A stretch of DNA of 64,000 nt from Clostridium sp. CS001 (GCF_020443565.1 NZ_JAIZZN010000014.1:34632-98631); one strand, 5' to 3'; counted from the stretch's first letter, positions 1 through 9,189 are shown. Notes: generated by a model not told the origin, from the letters alone. Numbers and translations: made by a program.

Positions 1-1111
1 TTGATTTTTCATCATTATTCATAAAACACATCACAGCTAGTTCCACATTTTCTTTTGCTAAGTTAGCCATTCTAACTACTTCTTTAGTTGTTTGCCCAAC
101 CGCAATAACTGGAGTTTCTAGCAATCTTTCATCAATATAATTTACACCCATAGTTTCTATTTCATCTTCGCCTGGTATTAATTTATTAACAAGTAAAACA
201 AGATATTTTATAAATGGAACCATTATTATTGTATTCGTAATGTTGAAGATAGTATGAGCATTTGCAACTTGTCTTTTTATGTCGGAAACTCCTCCAGGTG
301 ATAAGTGTTGCACAAGACTTACTAATGGATTAATTAATGGAATAAAAATTATAGTACCAAATATATTAAAAAACAAGTGTATTAAAGCTGCTTTTTTTGC
401 TGTTTTAGAGGTTCCTATGCTGGATAATAAAGCCGTTACACAAGTACCTATATTATTACCAAATAAAATTGGCACTGCAACTGTCAGTGGGAGTGCCCCA
501 GTAGAAGCTATTGCCACTAAAATACCTGTTGACGCTGATGAACTTTGTATTACTGCAGTCATCAATGCACCTACTAGGATTCCCAGTATAGTATTTCCCT
601 CTAACTTAACTATCAAGGTTACAAAGGCTGGTGAATCTGCTAGTGGAGACATAGCATTCTTCATTAATTCCATTCCTAGGAAAAGAATACCGAATCCTAA
701 TATAATGTTTCCTGCTTCTTTACCTTTTTTACCTTTTGAAAATAATATTGTTAGAGAACCTATTCCTAAAAATATAGGTATTATATTATCAAGTTTAAAT
801 GCAATTAGCTGAGCAGTTATCGTAGTTCCTACATTTGCTCCCATAATCACTGCAGCTGCTTGATATAAATTCATAAGCCCTGCATTAACAAAGCCCACAA
901 CCATTACTGTAGTTGCACTACTGCTTTGGATAATTCCTGTTATTATAGCCCCTGTTGCTACACCTTTAATTGGATTAGATGTGATTTTCTCGAATATCTT
1001 CTTTAGTTTTTCACCCGAAGCATTTTCTAAACCATCACCCATCATTTTCATTCCATATAGGAATAACCCCAACCCTCCAAAAAGACCAATAATTATATTT
1101 ACAACATACAT
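1..1111 (-). CDS. Na+/phosphate cotransporter family protein (partial, C-terminus beyond window)
   Basis: This is an NptA/YqeW-like sodium-dependent phosphate carrier in the cytoplasmic membrane. I read 370 codons from an ATG at 1111 with a GGAGGG ribosome site; the frame stays open to base 1, so the end is missing. It shows the duplicated Na_Pi_cotrans repeat, each copy with the QSSSA signature (about residues 62 and 189) and a GxNxGT motif. The part after about residue 330 turns hydrophilic and helical, as in the PhoU-like tail of this family. It has its own promoter and is not in an operon with rpsI, whose terminator lies upstream of it. The transported ion is inferred from the family. Confidence 0.9.
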   Translation of the reverse strand, partial: MYVVNIIIGLFGGLGLFLYGMKMMGDGLENASGEKLKKIFEKITSNPIKGVATGAIITGIIQSSSATTVMVVGFVNAGLMNLYQAAAVIMGANVGTTITAQLIAFKLDNIIPIFLGIGSLTILFSKGKKGKEAGNIILGFGILFLGMELMKNAMSPLADSPAFVTLIVKLEGNTILGILVGALMTAVIQSSSASTGILVAIASTGALPLTVAVPILFGNNIGTCVTALLSSIGTSKTAKKAALIHLFFNIFGTIIFIPLINPLVSLVQHLSPGGVSDIKRQVANAHTIFNITNTIIMVPFIKYLVLLVNKLIPGEDEIETMGVNYIDERLLETPVIAVGQTTKEVVRMANLAKENVELAVMCFMNNDEKS

Positions 1112-1159
1112 GAAATCCCTCCATACTTAACTCTATTATTGATATTAAATTACCATATA

Positions 1160-1189
1160 ATAATACTATATCTTCTACCTAATTGTTAA
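1160..1189 (-). promoter_or_regulatory. Probable sigma-A promoter of the Na/Pi cotransporter
   Basis: Read on the minus strand, TTAACA (1184-1189), an 18-base spacer and TATTAT (1160-1165) lie about 50 bases before the cotransporter start. The match is good but not perfect, and the region is AT-rich throughout. Confidence 0.5.
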
Positions 1190-1193
1190 GCAA

Positions 1194-1243
1194 TTTACAT
1201 CATATTTAACATATATTTTAAGAATCTTAACATAAACATAACA
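1194..1243. promoter_or_regulatory. Phased TTAACA-like hexamers, possible Pho box
   Basis: Plus-strand hexamers tttaca (1194), ttaaca (1206), ttaaga (1218), ttaaca (1227) and ataaca (1238) recur about every 9-12 bases, directly upstream of the cotransporter -35 box. PhoP/PhoB-type regulators bind TTAACA-like direct repeats at about 11-base phase, so phosphate control is plausible. In an AT-rich spacer this could be chance. Confidence 0.3.
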
Positions 1244-1350
1244 TAAATTATATTTACTTTTTGATGTACTTGTGGTAATTCTTTTAAAATAGTTCCATTA
1301 ATGGGATTTGAACTTATCTACATAATTTTGTACACAAACTCATATAATAT

Positions 1351-1390
1351 AAAAAAGGAATATGCACCTTTAATAAGTGCATATTCCTTC
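1351..1390 (-). terminator. Rho-independent terminator after rpsI
   Basis: An 11-bp perfect stem (GGAATATGCAC at 1357-1367 with its complement at 1377-1387) has a 9-base loop. On the minus strand it is followed by six Ts. It begins 16 bases after the rpsI stop and closes the rplM-rpsI unit. Confidence 0.9.
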
Positions 1391-1405
1391 TTAAATACAA
1401 GAATA

Positions 1406-1798
1406 TTATCTCTTTGAGAATTGAGATGCTTTTCTTGCTTTTTTAAGACCATATTTCTTTCTTTCTTTCATTCTTGGATCTCTTGTTAAAAATCCTGCTT
1501 TTTTAAGCTCTGGTCTTAGTGTTTCGTCAGCTTTAAGTAAAGATCTAGAAATTCCGTGTCTTATTGCTCCAGCCTGACCTGTATATCCACCACCGTGAAC
1601 ATTTACTAAAATATCAAACTTTTCTTTAGTTCCAGTTAATACTAATGGTTGATTAACTATAAGCATTAATGTTTCTAATCCAAAATAGTTTGTTATGTCT
1701 CTTTTATTTATAGTAATTTTACCTTCGCCAGGTACAAGTCTAACTCTCGCAACTGATTTCTTTCTTCTTCCTGTTCCTAAATATTGAACCTTTGCCAT
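1406..1798 (-). CDS. rpsI: 30S ribosomal protein S9
   Basis: S9 (uS9) sits in the 30S head; its C-terminal tail reaches the P-site tRNA anticodon. The 130 residues match the usual length. The sequence opens with the [16 protein letters not shown] motif, has [15 protein letters not shown] in the middle, and ends in the basic [14 protein letters not shown] tail with the terminal KR that contacts tRNA. It lies 24 bases after rplM, the near-universal partner, and is followed by a strong terminator. Confidence 0.99.
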   Translation of the reverse strand: MAKVQYLGTGRRKKSVARVRLVPGEGKITINKRDITNYFGLETLMLIVNQPLVLTGTKEKFDILVNVHGGGYTGQAGAIRHGISRSLLKADETLRPELKKAGFLTRDPRMKERKKYGLKKARKASQFSKR

Positions 1799-1822
1799 TA
1801 TATTTCCTCCCTTCGAACTCGA

Positions 1823-2257
1823 TTAGTATTTAAGCACTAATGTTTGTGGATTTTGTGCTGCATTTTTATGTTCTGGTCCTCTGTATACAGTTAATTTCTT
1901 AGCTGTTTGACGACCTAATGGTCCTTTTGGAAGCATTCTTCTTACTGCCTCTTCAAATATGAACTCAGGTCTTTTAACTAAAGCAACTCTATATGGAACT
2001 TCTTTTAATCCACCTGGATAAAAAGAGTGATGTCTTAACATCTTTTGGTCCAATTTCTTACCTGTTAAAACGATTTTGTCAGCATTAACTACTATTACAA
2101 AATCTCCTGTATCAACATTTGGTGTAAATGTTGGCTTATGCTTTCCTCTTAATATTGCTGCTATTTGACTTGCTGCTCTTCCTAAAACTAGTCCTTCTAC
2201 ATCTACAACGAACCAATTTCTTTCTACTTCTAATGGTTTTGCTAAGTATGATTTCAT
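1823..2257 (-). CDS. rplM: 50S ribosomal protein L13
   Basis: L13 (uL13) is an early assembly protein of the 50S subunit. I start it at the ATG at 2257 (MKSYLAK), giving 144 residues, because a GGGAGGG ribosome site lies 6 bases upstream and L13 proteins begin this way; the frame is open nine codons further up but has no ribosome site there. Visible family motifs are WFVVDAEG-like (WFVVDVEG), VNADKI and [10 protein letters not shown]. It is the first gene of a two-gene operon with rpsI, driven by a consensus promoter and a short hairpin leader. Confidence 0.98.
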   Translation of the reverse strand: MKSYLAKPLEVERNWFVVDVEGLVLGRAASQIAAILRGKHKPTFTPNVDTGDFVIVVNADKIVLTGKKLDQKMLRHHSFYPGGLKEVPYRVALVKRPEFIFEEAVRRMLPKGPLGRQTAKKLTVYRGPEHKNAAQNPQTLVLKY

Positions 2258-2348
2258 TATTTTCCCTCCCTGAACTTTTAACAATTTTAATTTCTATGCT
2301 AAAGATCCGGGGCTAGTGGATCTTATTACACGATAACATATACAAACA
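2258..2348 (-). promoter_or_regulatory. rplM 5' leader with hairpin, probable L13 leader
   Basis: About 90 transcribed bases separate the promoter from rplM. They contain a 7-bp stem (2302-2308 with 2318-2324) closing the loop ACTAGCCCC. Low-GC Gram-positives are known to carry a cis-acting L13 leader at this place, by which L13 is thought to control its own operon. I assign it by position and hairpin, not by a covariance-model match. Confidence 0.5.
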
Positions 2349-2354
2349 TTAATA

Positions 2355-2383
2355 ATTATAATACATTCTACCGGGTGTGTCAA
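2355..2383 (-). promoter_or_regulatory. Consensus sigma-A promoter for rplM-rpsI
   Basis: The minus strand reads TTGACA (2378-2383), exactly 17 bases, then TATAAT (2355-2360): both boxes are perfect consensus. Transcription should begin near 2348. The site lies just past the truA stop, so rplM-rpsI need not depend on read-through. Confidence 0.92.
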
Positions 2384-2422
2384 TGTTTTTGCATAGGATA
2401 TTCCGGTTTTATTATTTTTATT

Positions 2423-3157
2423 TTAATAAAACACTTCTTCCAAACATAGCCCACCTGGTGGAACGGATTTTCCAGCCTTTGATCGCTGTTTTGATTCAAT
2501 TATATCTTTAATTTCATTAGGCTTAATCTTTCCTTCTCCAACCCTAATTAGTGAACCCACTATTATTCTCACCATATTATAAAGAAATCCATCTGCAGCA
2601 ATATATATCTTTATCAAATCTTCATCTTTTGTAATCTGAAGCTCCGAGATGGTCCGTACAGAAGTTTTGGCTGAACTACCAAGATTTTTAAATGCGGAGA
2701 AGTCATGGGTACCTATAAAATACCCAGCAGCTTCTTTCATTGACTCTGTGTCTAATGTCCATTTGTGATGATATAAATAATTACGACCAACTGCAACTGC
2801 TTCACGCCTATTAAGTATAGCATAACTATATCTCTTTCCTGTACTATTATACCTTGAATGAAACTCATACGGTACATCAGAAGAGTGTAAAATTACAATA
2901 TCTAAGGGAAGCTTACTATTGATAGCTCCTGTAAATTTTTCTATAGATATCTTGCTATTAGTATGAAAATTAGCTACATACCCTTTTGCATGAACTCCAG
3001 CATCCGTTCTGCTAGAACCTATAATTTCAATTTCTTCTCCTGTGATTTCCTCAATGGCCCTTTCAATTACCCCTTGAATAGTTATGGCACTTGGTTGCCT
3101 CTGCCATCCTGCATAGTTGGTTCCATCATATTCCATTGTAAGCTTTATATTTCTCAA
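2423..3157 (-). CDS. truA: tRNA pseudouridine(38-40) synthase TruA
   Basis: TruA makes pseudouridine at positions 38-40 of the anticodon stem-loop of many tRNAs. The protein shows the family opening (IKLTMEYDGTNYAGWQRQ), the catalytic-Asp block GSSRTDAGVHAKGYVANFHT and the later FLYNMVRIIVGSLIRVG motif. I choose the TTG at 3157 (244 residues, reading MRNIKLTMEYDG) because AGGAAG lies 7 bases upstream; an ATG at 3184 has no ribosome site. It follows ecfT closely, as in other clostridia, and probably shares the ecfA1-ecfA2-ecfT transcript. Confidence 0.95.
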   Translation of the reverse strand: MRNIKLTMEYDGTNYAGWQRQPSAITIQGVIERAIEEITGEEIEIIGSSRTDAGVHAKGYVANFHTNSKISIEKFTGAINSKLPLDIVILHSSDVPYEFHSRYNSTGKRYSYAILNRREAVAVGRNYLYHHKWTLDTESMKEAAGYFIGTHDFSAFKNLGSSAKTSVRTISELQITKDEDLIKIYIAADGFLYNMVRIIVGSLIRVGEGKIKPNEIKDIIESKQRSKAGKSVPPGGLCLEEVFY

Positions 3158-3188
3158 TGATTCACTTCCTTTGTACTTTAGCATCTTA

Positions 3189-3986
3189 TTACGTTCTGCT
3201 AAAAATGGTTATAACAAATAGCAGTGCAAACACCAAACTAGCAAGGTAATCTCTTCTTGTTATGTTTAATTCTTTCATTCTAGTTCTTCCTTCTCCACCT
3301 TTATAGCATCTTGATTCCATAGCCATTGCCAGCTCATCAGCTCTTCTAAAAGAACTTATAAATAATGGTACTAAAATAGGAATTAAACTTTTAGCTCTTT
3401 TTACTAAATTACCAGACTCAAAATCAGCACCTCTTGCCATTTGTGCTTTCATAATTTTATCAGTCTCATCCATAAGGGTAGGTATAAACCTTAATGCAAT
3501 AGTCATCATCATTGCCAATTCATGAGCTGGTATACCTATTCTTTTAAATGGATTCAAGAGATTCTCTATTCCATCAGTTAACTCTATTGGGGAAGTAGTT
3601 AGTGTTAATACTGATGTTCCAATAATTAAAAACACTAATCTAACTATCATAAATGCTGCGGTTATTAAACCTTCCCTATAAACCTTTATGAATCCAATCT
3701 GAAAAACTAAATGTTCTCCATTAGTCATAAAAATATTCAATACTGCGGTAATAAGTACTATTGCAAAAATTGGTTTTAAGCCTTTGTAGACATACTTAAA
3801 AGGTAATTTAGCTATTAGTATTGTAACTACAATAAATATAAGTACAAATAAATAGCCATTAAAATTATTTACTAAGAATAGATCAATAATAAATAATAGA
3901 GATATTAGTATCTTTAATCTTGGATCTAATTTATGTACAAAAGACTCCCCTGGTATGTATTGACCTATTGTAATATCCTTTATCAT
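3189..3986 (-). CDS. ecfT: Energy-coupling factor transporter transmembrane protein EcfT
   Basis: EcfT is the membrane scaffold that joins the two ECF ATPases to exchangeable vitamin-binding S subunits. The 265 residues carry several hydrophobic segments (for example residues 26-60 and 105-130) and the two Ala-Arg-Gly style coupling motifs: MAMESRCYKGG near 220 is one, MKAQMARGADFES near 185 the other. It starts 78 bases after ecfA2. No S subunit is adjacent, so this is a group II (shared) ECF module serving substrates encoded elsewhere. Confidence 0.95.
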   Translation of the reverse strand: MIKDITIGQYIPGESFVHKLDPRLKILISLLFIIDLFLVNNFNGYLFVLIFIVVTILIAKLPFKYVYKGLKPIFAIVLITAVLNIFMTNGEHLVFQIGFIKVYREGLITAAFMIVRLVFLIIGTSVLTLTTSPIELTDGIENLLNPFKRIGIPAHELAMMMTIALRFIPTLMDETDKIMKAQMARGADFESGNLVKRAKSLIPILVPLFISSFRRADELAMAMESRCYKGGEGRTRMKELNITRRDYLASLVFALLFVITIFSRT

Positions 3987-4064
3987 ACAAATTCCTCCAA
4001 TGTATTATAAGAAGCACATATTGCTATTTTGTATATGATTTCTTATTCATACAAAAAATTTATA

Positions 4065-4919
4065 CTAGTTGCTTTTAAATAATCTAAGTAACTCTTCTTT
4101 TGCTCGCTCTAATGTAAATATGTCTTCAGGTATATCAAACCCTTTATTACGTAATTCTCTAATTAAGTAAGTCACCTGTGGTACTGCAAGCCCTACTCTT
4201 TCCAAAAGCTCTATTTCCTTGAATATTTCTTTTGGTGTTCCGTCTAGTATACATTTCCCACTATCCATCACTATAACTCTATTTGCAACCTTAGCCACAT
4301 CTTCCATGCTATGGGATACCAAAATTATAGTCATATCATTCTCTTCGTATAGTTCTACAATTTTACTTAGAATATCATCTCTTCCTTTAGGATCAAGTCC
4401 AGCAGTTGGTTCATCTAGAATTAAGATATTGGGCTCCATAGCCACTACTCCTGCAATAGCCACTCTTCTCTTTTGACCACCACTTATTTCAAAGGGGGAT
4501 TTATCCTTATAATCTTCATAGTTCATCCCAACAGTTTTCATAGCTCTCTGAACTCTTCTATTTATTTCATCATTATCTAGACCTAAATTTTGTGGTCCAA
4601 AAGAAATGTCTTTTTCAATAGTTTCTTCAAAAAGTTGATATTCAGGATACTGAAATACTAGTCCAACTTTCTTTCTTATATTCGTAAGTTTTATATTTTT
4701 CTTTGTAATATCTACGTCGTCTATTAATATTCTACCTGAAGTTGGCTTTAACAATCCGTTTATGTGCTGTATTAATGTAGATTTGCCTGAGCCTGTATGT
4801 CCAATAAGGGCTACAAATTCTCCTTGTTTTATTTCTATAGAAACATCATCTATAGCTTTCTTTTCAAAAGGAGTTTTTGGCATATATATATAATTTAAGT
4901 TTTCTATTTTAATTGACAT
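4065..4919 (-). CDS. ecfA2: Energy-coupling factor transporter ATPase EcfA2
   Basis: This is one of two ATPases that power ECF vitamin and metal uptake. The 284 residues contain Walker [10 protein letters not shown] (about 39-47), the Q-loop FQYPEYQLF, the signature [12 protein letters not shown], Walker [13 protein letters not shown] and the switch His in LVSHSMED. The [13 protein letters not shown] block is typical of EcfA2. The gene overlaps the end of ecfA1 by 16 bases and its ribosome site lies inside that gene, so the two ATPases are probably translationally coupled and made in equal amounts. Confidence 0.95.
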   Translation of the reverse strand: MSIKIENLNYIYMPKTPFEKKAIDDVSIEIKQGEFVALIGHTGSGKSTLIQHINGLLKPTSGRILIDDVDITKKNIKLTNIRKKVGLVFQYPEYQLFEETIEKDISFGPQNLGLDNDEINRRVQRAMKTVGMNYEDYKDKSPFEISGGQKRRVAIAGVVAMEPNILILDEPTAGLDPKGRDDILSKIVELYEENDMTIILVSHSMEDVAKVANRVIVMDSGKCILDGTPKEIFKEIELLERVGLAVPQVTYLIRELRNKGFDIPEDIFTLERAKEELLRLFKSN

Positions 4920-5749
4920 AATGCATCCACCATCTCATTTATAGTTAATATATCTGTTTCTATATTAACACCATTTTGGTTAAGTTCATATGCTAGTTCT
5001 GTTACTTGTGGGACATCTAAACCTATTTCCTTCATAACTGGCACATTTTTAAATATATCTTTAGGCTTTCCACTCATTACAATTTTACCATTATCCATAA
5101 CTACAATTCTATCTGCTTCTATTGCTTCTTCCATGTTATGAGTTATTAAGATTATTGTTATACCATGTGTTTTGTTTATTTCTTTTATCGTTCTGATAAC
5201 TTCTTTTCTTCCAAATGGGTCCAGCATGGCTGTAGGTTCATCGAATACAATGCATTTTGGCATCATAGCAAGAATTCCAGCAATAGCTACCCTTTGTTTT
5301 TGTCCACCTGAAAGCAAATGTGGAGCGTGTTTTTTATACTCATACATCTGTACACTTTTTAATGATTCATCCACTCGTCTTCTGATTTCCTTAGGTTCTA
5401 CTCCTAAGTTTTCCGGACCAAATGCAACATCCTCTTCCACAATAGTTGCAACGATTTGGTTATCCGGATTTTGGAATACCATCCCCGCTACATTCCTAAT
5501 GCTCCATAGATTGCCTTCTATAGAAGTTTGAAGTCCATCTACATAGACTTCCCCTTGAGTAGGTACTAATAATGCATTTACATGTTTAGCAAAAGTTGAC
5601 TTTCCTGAGCCATTATGACCTAGTACTACTAAAAATTCACCCTTGTTTACCTCTAAATTTAGTCCATCTATGGCAACCTTTGGTTGTTCATTTTCACTTT
5701 GAGGGTACTTATAAACAAGTTTATTACATATAACCATTTTTTCACCCAT
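4904..5749 (-). CDS. ecfA1: Energy-coupling factor transporter ATPase EcfA1
   Basis: EcfA1 is the other ECF ATPase. Motifs seen are Walker [11 protein letters not shown]-loop [20 protein letters not shown] (the EcfA1 hallmark), signature [13 protein letters not shown], Walker [13 protein letters not shown] and ITHNMEEA. I start at the ATG at 5749 (281 residues), because GGGAG lies 8 bases upstream; an in-frame GTG at 5758 abuts the same GGGAG and is too close. It heads ecfA1-ecfA2-ecfT-truA, downstream of rplQ as in most Firmicutes. A hairpin separates it from rplQ and I see no clear promoter. Confidence 0.95.
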   Translation of the reverse strand: MGEKMVICNKLVYKYPQSENEQPKVAIDGLNLEVNKGEFLVVLGHNGSGKSTFAKHVNALLVPTQGEVYVDGLQTSIEGNLWSIRNVAGMVFQNPDNQIVATIVEEDVAFGPENLGVEPKEIRRRVDESLKSVQMYEYKKHAPHLLSGGQKQRVAIAGILAMMPKCIVFDEPTAMLDPFGRKEVIRTIKEINKTHGITIILITHNMEEAIEADRIVVMDNGKIVMSGKPKDIFKNVPVMKEIGLDVPQVTELAYELNQNGVNIETDILTINEMVDALCQLK

Positions 5750-5804
5750 AAGTGTCACTCCCTACATATATAAATAAATATGAATATTAAGCATAAATAT
5801 CAAT

Positions 5805-5842
5805 AGCAAAATGGGGACTAAGTTTGTTCCACTTAATCCCCA
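5805..5842 (-). terminator. Hairpin after rplQ, probable terminator
   Basis: A stem of about 11 bp (TGGGGA-TTAAGT paired with ACTTAGTCCCCA, one mismatch; 5812-5823 with 5831-5842) starts about 10 bases past the rplQ stop. On the minus strand it is followed by a short ATTTTG tract. The weak T run suggests partial termination, allowing some read-through into ecfA1. Confidence 0.6.
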
Positions 5843-5851
5843 CTGCTCAAA

Positions 5852-6193
5852 CTATACTAATTCAATTATAGCGAGTTCTGCTGCATCGCCTCTTCTTGGA
5901 CCCACTCTGATTATTCTAGTATATCCGCCGTTTCTCTCAGCGTATTTTGGAGCAATAGTTTCAAATAAATCTGATACTACTGTTTCTTCTGTAACGAACG
6001 CAAGCGCTTGTCTTCTTGCATGAAGATCGCCTCTTTTACCAAGAGTTATCATTCTTTCAGCAAACTTTCTAGTTTCTTTTGCTCTAGTCACAGTAGTTTC
6101 AATTTTTCCATATTTCAACAAGTTAGTTGTAAGACTTCTAAACATCGCAATTCTTTGGTCAGTTGAGCGTCCTAATTTACGGTACATAGCCAT
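5852..6193 (-). CDS. rplQ: 50S ribosomal protein L17
   Basis: L17 (bL17) lies near the peptide exit tunnel of the 50S subunit. The 113 residues are the usual length. The opening [21 protein letters not shown] and the later [25 protein letters not shown] block identify it. An AGGAGG site sits 7 bases before the ATG. It is the last gene of the alpha operon, 12 bases after rpoA. Confidence 0.99.
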   Translation of the reverse strand: MAMYRKLGRSTDQRIAMFRSLTTNLLKYGKIETTVTRAKETRKFAERMITLGKRGDLHARRQALAFVTEETVVSDLFETIAPKYAERNGGYTRIIRVGPRRGDAAELAIIELV

Positions 6194-6205
6194 GTGTTTA
6201 CCTCC

Positions 6206-7153
6206 TTACTCTTCACTTAGCTTTAAGTTCAAGCTTAGTGCTTGAAGTTTTTGTTCAACTTCTTCAAGTGATTTTTTTCCTAAATTCCTTACTTTCATCA
6301 TATCATCCATTGATCTTTCAGTTAGTTCCTGAACTGTATTAATTCCAGCTCTTTTTAAGCAATTATAGCTTCTAACAGAAAGGTCCAATTCTTCGATAGT
6401 CATTTCAAGAACTTTTTCTTTCTTATCTTCCTCTTTTTCCACCATTATTTCAACATTATCAGCATGATCTGTTAATGTCATAAACAGCTTAAAGTGTTCG
6501 ATAAGAATTTTAGCTGATAAACCAATAGCTTCATCAGGTCTAATTGTTCCATTAGTCCAAATTTCAATAGTTAATTTATCATAATCTGTTACTTGGCCTA
6601 CTCTAGTGTTTTCTACAGTAAAGTTTACTCTTTTAACTGGAGTATAGATTGAGTCTACTGGTATAGTAGCTATAGGTAATTCATCTGTCTTATTTTTGCT
6701 TTGAGACACATATCCTCTACCTTTGTTAACAGTTAGTTCCATATATAGTTTAGCATTATCATCTAATGTTGCTATATGTAAATCACTATTTACAACTTCT
6801 ATATCACCATCAGTTTTGATATCTGCTCCAGTAACAACTCCTGGTCCTTTAGAATCAATATATATTGTTCTAGGACCTTCTCCAGTCATTTTTAATGCTA
6901 AGCTTTTGATGTTTAGAATTAATTCTGTAACATCTTCTTTAACACCTTTAACTGTGGAAAATTCGTGAAGTACTGTATCAATCTTAACTGCACTTGTAGC
7001 AACTCCCGGTAATGAAGAAAGAAGAATCCTTCTTAATGCATTACCCAAAGTTATACCATAACCTCTTTCTAATGGTTCAATTATAAACTTACCATATGAA
7101 CCATCTTCAGCAGTTTCAACACACTCTATTTTTGGCTTTTCTATTTCTAACAT
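6206..7153 (-). CDS. rpoA: DNA-directed RNA polymerase subunit alpha
   Basis: Alpha is the assembly platform of RNA polymerase and, through its C-terminal domain, contacts activators and UP elements. The 315 residues show the N-terminal dimer domain ([15 protein letters not shown] near 37-51, GVKEDVTE), a flexible acidic and lysine-rich linker around 235-248, and the C-terminal DNA-binding fold ([32 protein letters not shown]). The start has a GGAGGG site. It lies between rpsD and rplQ, the standard alpha-operon position. Confidence 0.99.
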   Translation of the reverse strand: MLEIEKPKIECVETAEDGSYGKFIIEPLERGYGITLGNALRRILLSSLPGVATSAVKIDTVLHEFSTVKGVKEDVTELILNIKSLALKMTGEGPRTIYIDSKGPGVVTGADIKTDGDIEVVNSDLHIATLDDNAKLYMELTVNKGRGYVSQSKNKTDELPIATIPVDSIYTPVKRVNFTVENTRVGQVTDYDKLTIEIWTNGTIRPDEAIGLSAKILIEHFKLFMTLTDHADNVEIMVEKEEDKKEKVLEMTIEELDLSVRSYNCLKRAGINTVQELTERSMDDMMKVRNLGKKSLEEVEQKLQALSLNLKLSEE

Positions 7154-7216
7154 ACTAAACCCTCCTTTTTTTTAATTGGCAACTTATTATGAGGGCAACT
7201 GATTCTATATTAATGA

Positions 7217-7837
7217 TTATCTGCTGTATAACTCTACGATTAACGTTTCATTAACAGGGACATCTATATCTTCCCTAGTTGGTTGTGCTATAACTTTTCC
7301 TTCAAACTTCTCTAAGTTAGCTTCTAACCAATTTGGTAAAGTTTTAGGATTTTCAAGGAAAACCTTAAACTTCTCAGTAGCTCTGCTCTTTTCACATGCA
7401 GATACCACTTCATTTACTGATAAACTATAAGAAGGAATATCTACCTTTTTACCGTTTACTAAGAAATGTCCGTGAGTTACTAATTGTCTTGCTTCTTGTC
7501 TTGAATTTCCGTAACCTAATCTATAAACTACGTTATCAAGTCTCACTTCTAGAAGTCTTAATAGGTGTTCACCTGTTATACCTCTTAACTTGTCAGCTTT
7601 TTCATAGTATCTTCTAAATTGGCTTTCAAGTACTCCATATATTCTCTTAGCTTTTTGTTTTTCTCTTAATTGTAATCCATAGTTAGACATTTTTTTCTTA
7701 CTCTGTCCATGTTGTCCTGGTGCATAGCCTCTTCTTGCAAATGCACATTTTTCTGTAAAGCATCTATCACCCTTAAGGTTTAGCTTCATACCTTCTCTTC
7801 TGCAAAGTCTACAAGTAGCTCCAGTATATCTTGCCAT
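7217..7837 (-). CDS. rpsD: 30S ribosomal protein S4, zinc (C+) form
   Basis: S4 (uS4) nucleates 30S assembly by binding the 16S five-way junction. The 206 residues begin with a cysteine zinc motif (CRLCRREG at 9-16, then CFTEKCAF), the C+ type. The S4 RNA-binding domain follows ([26 protein letters not shown]). The gene lies inside the alpha operon, unlike Bacillus subtilis, where rpsD is a separate self-regulated gene. Whether S4 represses this operon, as in E. coli, cannot be read here, but the rpsM leader hairpin upstream is a possible target. Confidence 0.99.
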   Translation of the reverse strand: MARYTGATCRLCRREGMKLNLKGDRCFTEKCAFARRGYAPGQHGQSKKKMSNYGLQLREKQKAKRIYGVLESQFRRYYEKADKLRGITGEHLLRLLEVRLDNVVYRLGYGNSRQEARQLVTHGHFLVNGKKVDIPSYSLSVNEVVSACEKSRATEKFKVFLENPKTLPNWLEANLEKFEGKVIAQPTREDIDVPVNETLIVELYSR

Positions 7838-7857
7838 TCAAATTACACCTCCTATTT

Positions 7858-8250
7858 CTATACTCTTCTTCTTTTTGGTGGTCTGCATCCGTTATGTGGA
7901 ATCGGTGTAACATCTTTAATTAATGTTATTTCTAATCCAGCTGCTTGAAGTGATCTAATTGCCGCTTCTCTACCTGCTCCGGGTCCTTTAACGAATACGT
8001 CAACACTCTTTAATCCATGCTCCATTGCTGCTTTTGTAGCAGTTTCTGCTGCCATTTGAGCTGCAAAAGGAGTACTCTTTCTTGATCCTCTAAAACCTAA
8101 TCCACCTGCACTTGCCCAAGATAAAGCATTTCCAGCTGCATCTGTAAGTGTAACGATGGAATTATTGAAAGTAGACTTTATGTGTGCACAACCGTGCTCA
8201 ACATTTTTTCTTTCTTTTTTTCTTCTACTTCTTTTAACTTTTTGAGCCAT
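7858..8250 (-). CDS. rpsK: 30S ribosomal protein S11
   Basis: S11 (uS11) shapes the 30S platform and contacts the mRNA exit path. The 130 residues begin with a basic stretch ([15 protein letters not shown]), followed by the conserved [18 protein letters not shown] and [23 protein letters not shown] core, and end in [12 protein letters not shown]. It starts 15 bases after rpsM and is followed by rpsD. Confidence 0.99.
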   Translation of the reverse strand: MAQKVKRSRRKKERKNVEHGCAHIKSTFNNSIVTLTDAAGNALSWASAGGLGFRGSRKSTPFAAQMAAETATKAAMEHGLKSVDVFVKGPGAGREAAIRSLQAAGLEITLIKDVTPIPHNGCRPPKRRRV

Positions 8251-8265
8251 TACATTCCCTCCTTA

Positions 8266-8634
8266 CTATTTCTTCTTACCCGCCATTGTTTTCTTAGGGC
8301 CTTTTCTTGTTCTAGCATTAGTTTTAGTCTTTTGTCCTCTTACTGGAAGACCTTTTCTATGTCTTATTCCTCTATAACATCCAATTTCCATTAATCTTTT
8401 TATATCTAATGCAACCTTTCTTCTTAAGTCACCTTCAATTAAAAAATTCTTGTTGATGTATGTTCTAAGTTCGTTAACTTGTTCTTCACTTAAGTCTTTA
8501 ACTCTTGTGTCAGGATTTACTCCTGTAGCTTCAAGAATTTCATGTGATTTTGGTAATCCTATACCAAATATATATGTTAGACCTATTTCAATTCTTTTTT
8601 CTCTTGGTAGGTCAATACCTGCTATTCTTGCCAT
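8266..8634 (-). CDS. rpsM: 30S ribosomal protein S13
   Basis: S13 (uS13) sits in the 30S head, bridging to the 50S subunit and touching the P-site tRNA. The 122 residues show [26 protein letters not shown] opening, the [25 protein letters not shown] signature region (residues 90-113) and a basic tail ending in KK. It is the first gene of the alpha operon here. A 200-base gap containing a long bulged hairpin separates it from rpmJ, and an AGGAGG site lies upstream of the ATG. Confidence 0.99.
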   Translation of the reverse strand: MARIAGIDLPREKRIEIGLTYIFGIGLPKSHEILEATGVNPDTRVKDLSEEQVNELRTYINKNFLIEGDLRRKVALDIKRLMEIGCYRGIRHRKGLPVRGQKTKTNARTRKGPKKTMAGKKK

Positions 8635-8717
8635 TTGCTGTTTACACCTCCTAGGTACTTGTTGTTATAATTTTTTTAACATCTGTAACATATAAAATGA
8701 TGCAATGACGGTTTGTT

Positions 8718-8790
8718 ATTAATATATTAAATTTCAGGTCAGTAAAATAAATCGTTATTTTACTGTCAGCCGCACCTAAAATATACTAAT
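8718..8790 (-). promoter_or_regulatory. Long bulged hairpin in the rpsM leader, candidate ribosomal-protein regulatory RNA
   Basis: On the minus strand, three nested helices form one extended hairpin. An outer 11-bp stem pairs 8780-8790 with 8718-8728. A middle 4-bp AGGU/ACCU stem pairs 8774-8777 with 8736-8739. An inner perfect 11-bp stem pairs 8755-8765 with 8740-8750, with a CGAU loop. A one-sided bulge GCGGCUGA (8766-8773) separates the middle and inner stems; it is the only GC-rich stretch nearby. No T run follows, so it is not a terminator. Its position before the alpha operon suggests a protein-binding control site. That role is inference. Confidence 0.55.
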
Positions 8791-8834
8791 CTTGATATTT
8801 AATATTTATTTATATAACTTTTAGATAAAACCTA

Positions 8835-8948
8835 TTAACCCTGTTTTTGTTTATGCTTAGGATTTTCACAGATAACCATTACTCTTCCTTTTCTTTTAAT
8901 AATCTTACATTTTTCACACATAGGTTTAACTGATGGTCTTACTTTCAT
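8835..8948 (-). CDS. rpmJ: 50S ribosomal protein L36, zinc form
   Basis: L36 (bL36) is a 37-residue zinc-ribbon protein that stabilises 23S rRNA helices. The short gene reads [21 protein letters not shown] and ends [12 protein letters not shown], with the zinc ligands C11, C14, C27 and H32. The ATG at 8948 has a GGAGGG site. It lies 15 bases after infA, the invariant partner in this cluster. Confidence 0.98.
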   Translation of the reverse strand: MKVRPSVKPMCEKCKIIKRKGRVMVICENPKHKQKQG

Positions 8949-8963
8949 AGCTAACCCTCCTTA

Positions 8964-9182
8964 TTACTTATCTCTCCAAGTTATTCTCCCACGAGTCAAA
9001 TCATATGGAGAAAGTTCTACTGTAACCTTGTCGCCTGGTAATATTCTTATAAAATTCATTCTTAACTTACCTGAAATATGAGCTAGTATTTTATGCCCAC
9101 TTTCAAGCTCAACTTGAAATATTGCATTAGGCAAAGTTTCTAATACCACACCTTGCATTTCAATTATATCATCTTTTGACAT
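8964..9182 (-). CDS. infA: Translation initiation factor IF-1
   Basis: IF-1 binds the 30S A site during initiation and aids IF-2 and IF-3. I start at the ATG at 9182 to give [20 protein letters not shown] and 72 residues, the standard length; the frame is open eight codons further upstream, but those codons run through the AGGAGG ribosome site itself. The OB-fold core ([32 protein letters not shown]) and the end [11 protein letters not shown] are typical. It follows the KOW-domain gene by 7 bases. Confidence 0.98.
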   Translation of the reverse strand: MSKDDIIEMQGVVLETLPNAIFQVELESGHKILAHISGKLRMNFIRILPGDKVTVELSPYDLTRGRITWRDK

Positions 9183-9189
9183 AAGGTAA

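Noticed and set aside
279..812. Plus-strand open frame opposite the phosphate cotransporter
   Set aside because: No ribosome site, and the minus strand encodes a clear membrane transporter with QSSS motifs. Similar opposite-strand frames (for example 12870-13370, 15984-16541, 22377-22904) are rejected for the same reason.
1300..1335. tRNA-like T-arm remnant (TTCAAATCCCAT on the minus strand)
   Set aside because: The flanking bases do not pair into a T-stem and no acceptor or anticodon arm is found; too short to call an attachment site.
3158..3184. ATG start of truA at 3184
   Set aside because: It lacks a ribosome site, while TTG at 3157 has AGGAAG at good spacing and gives the family N-terminus.
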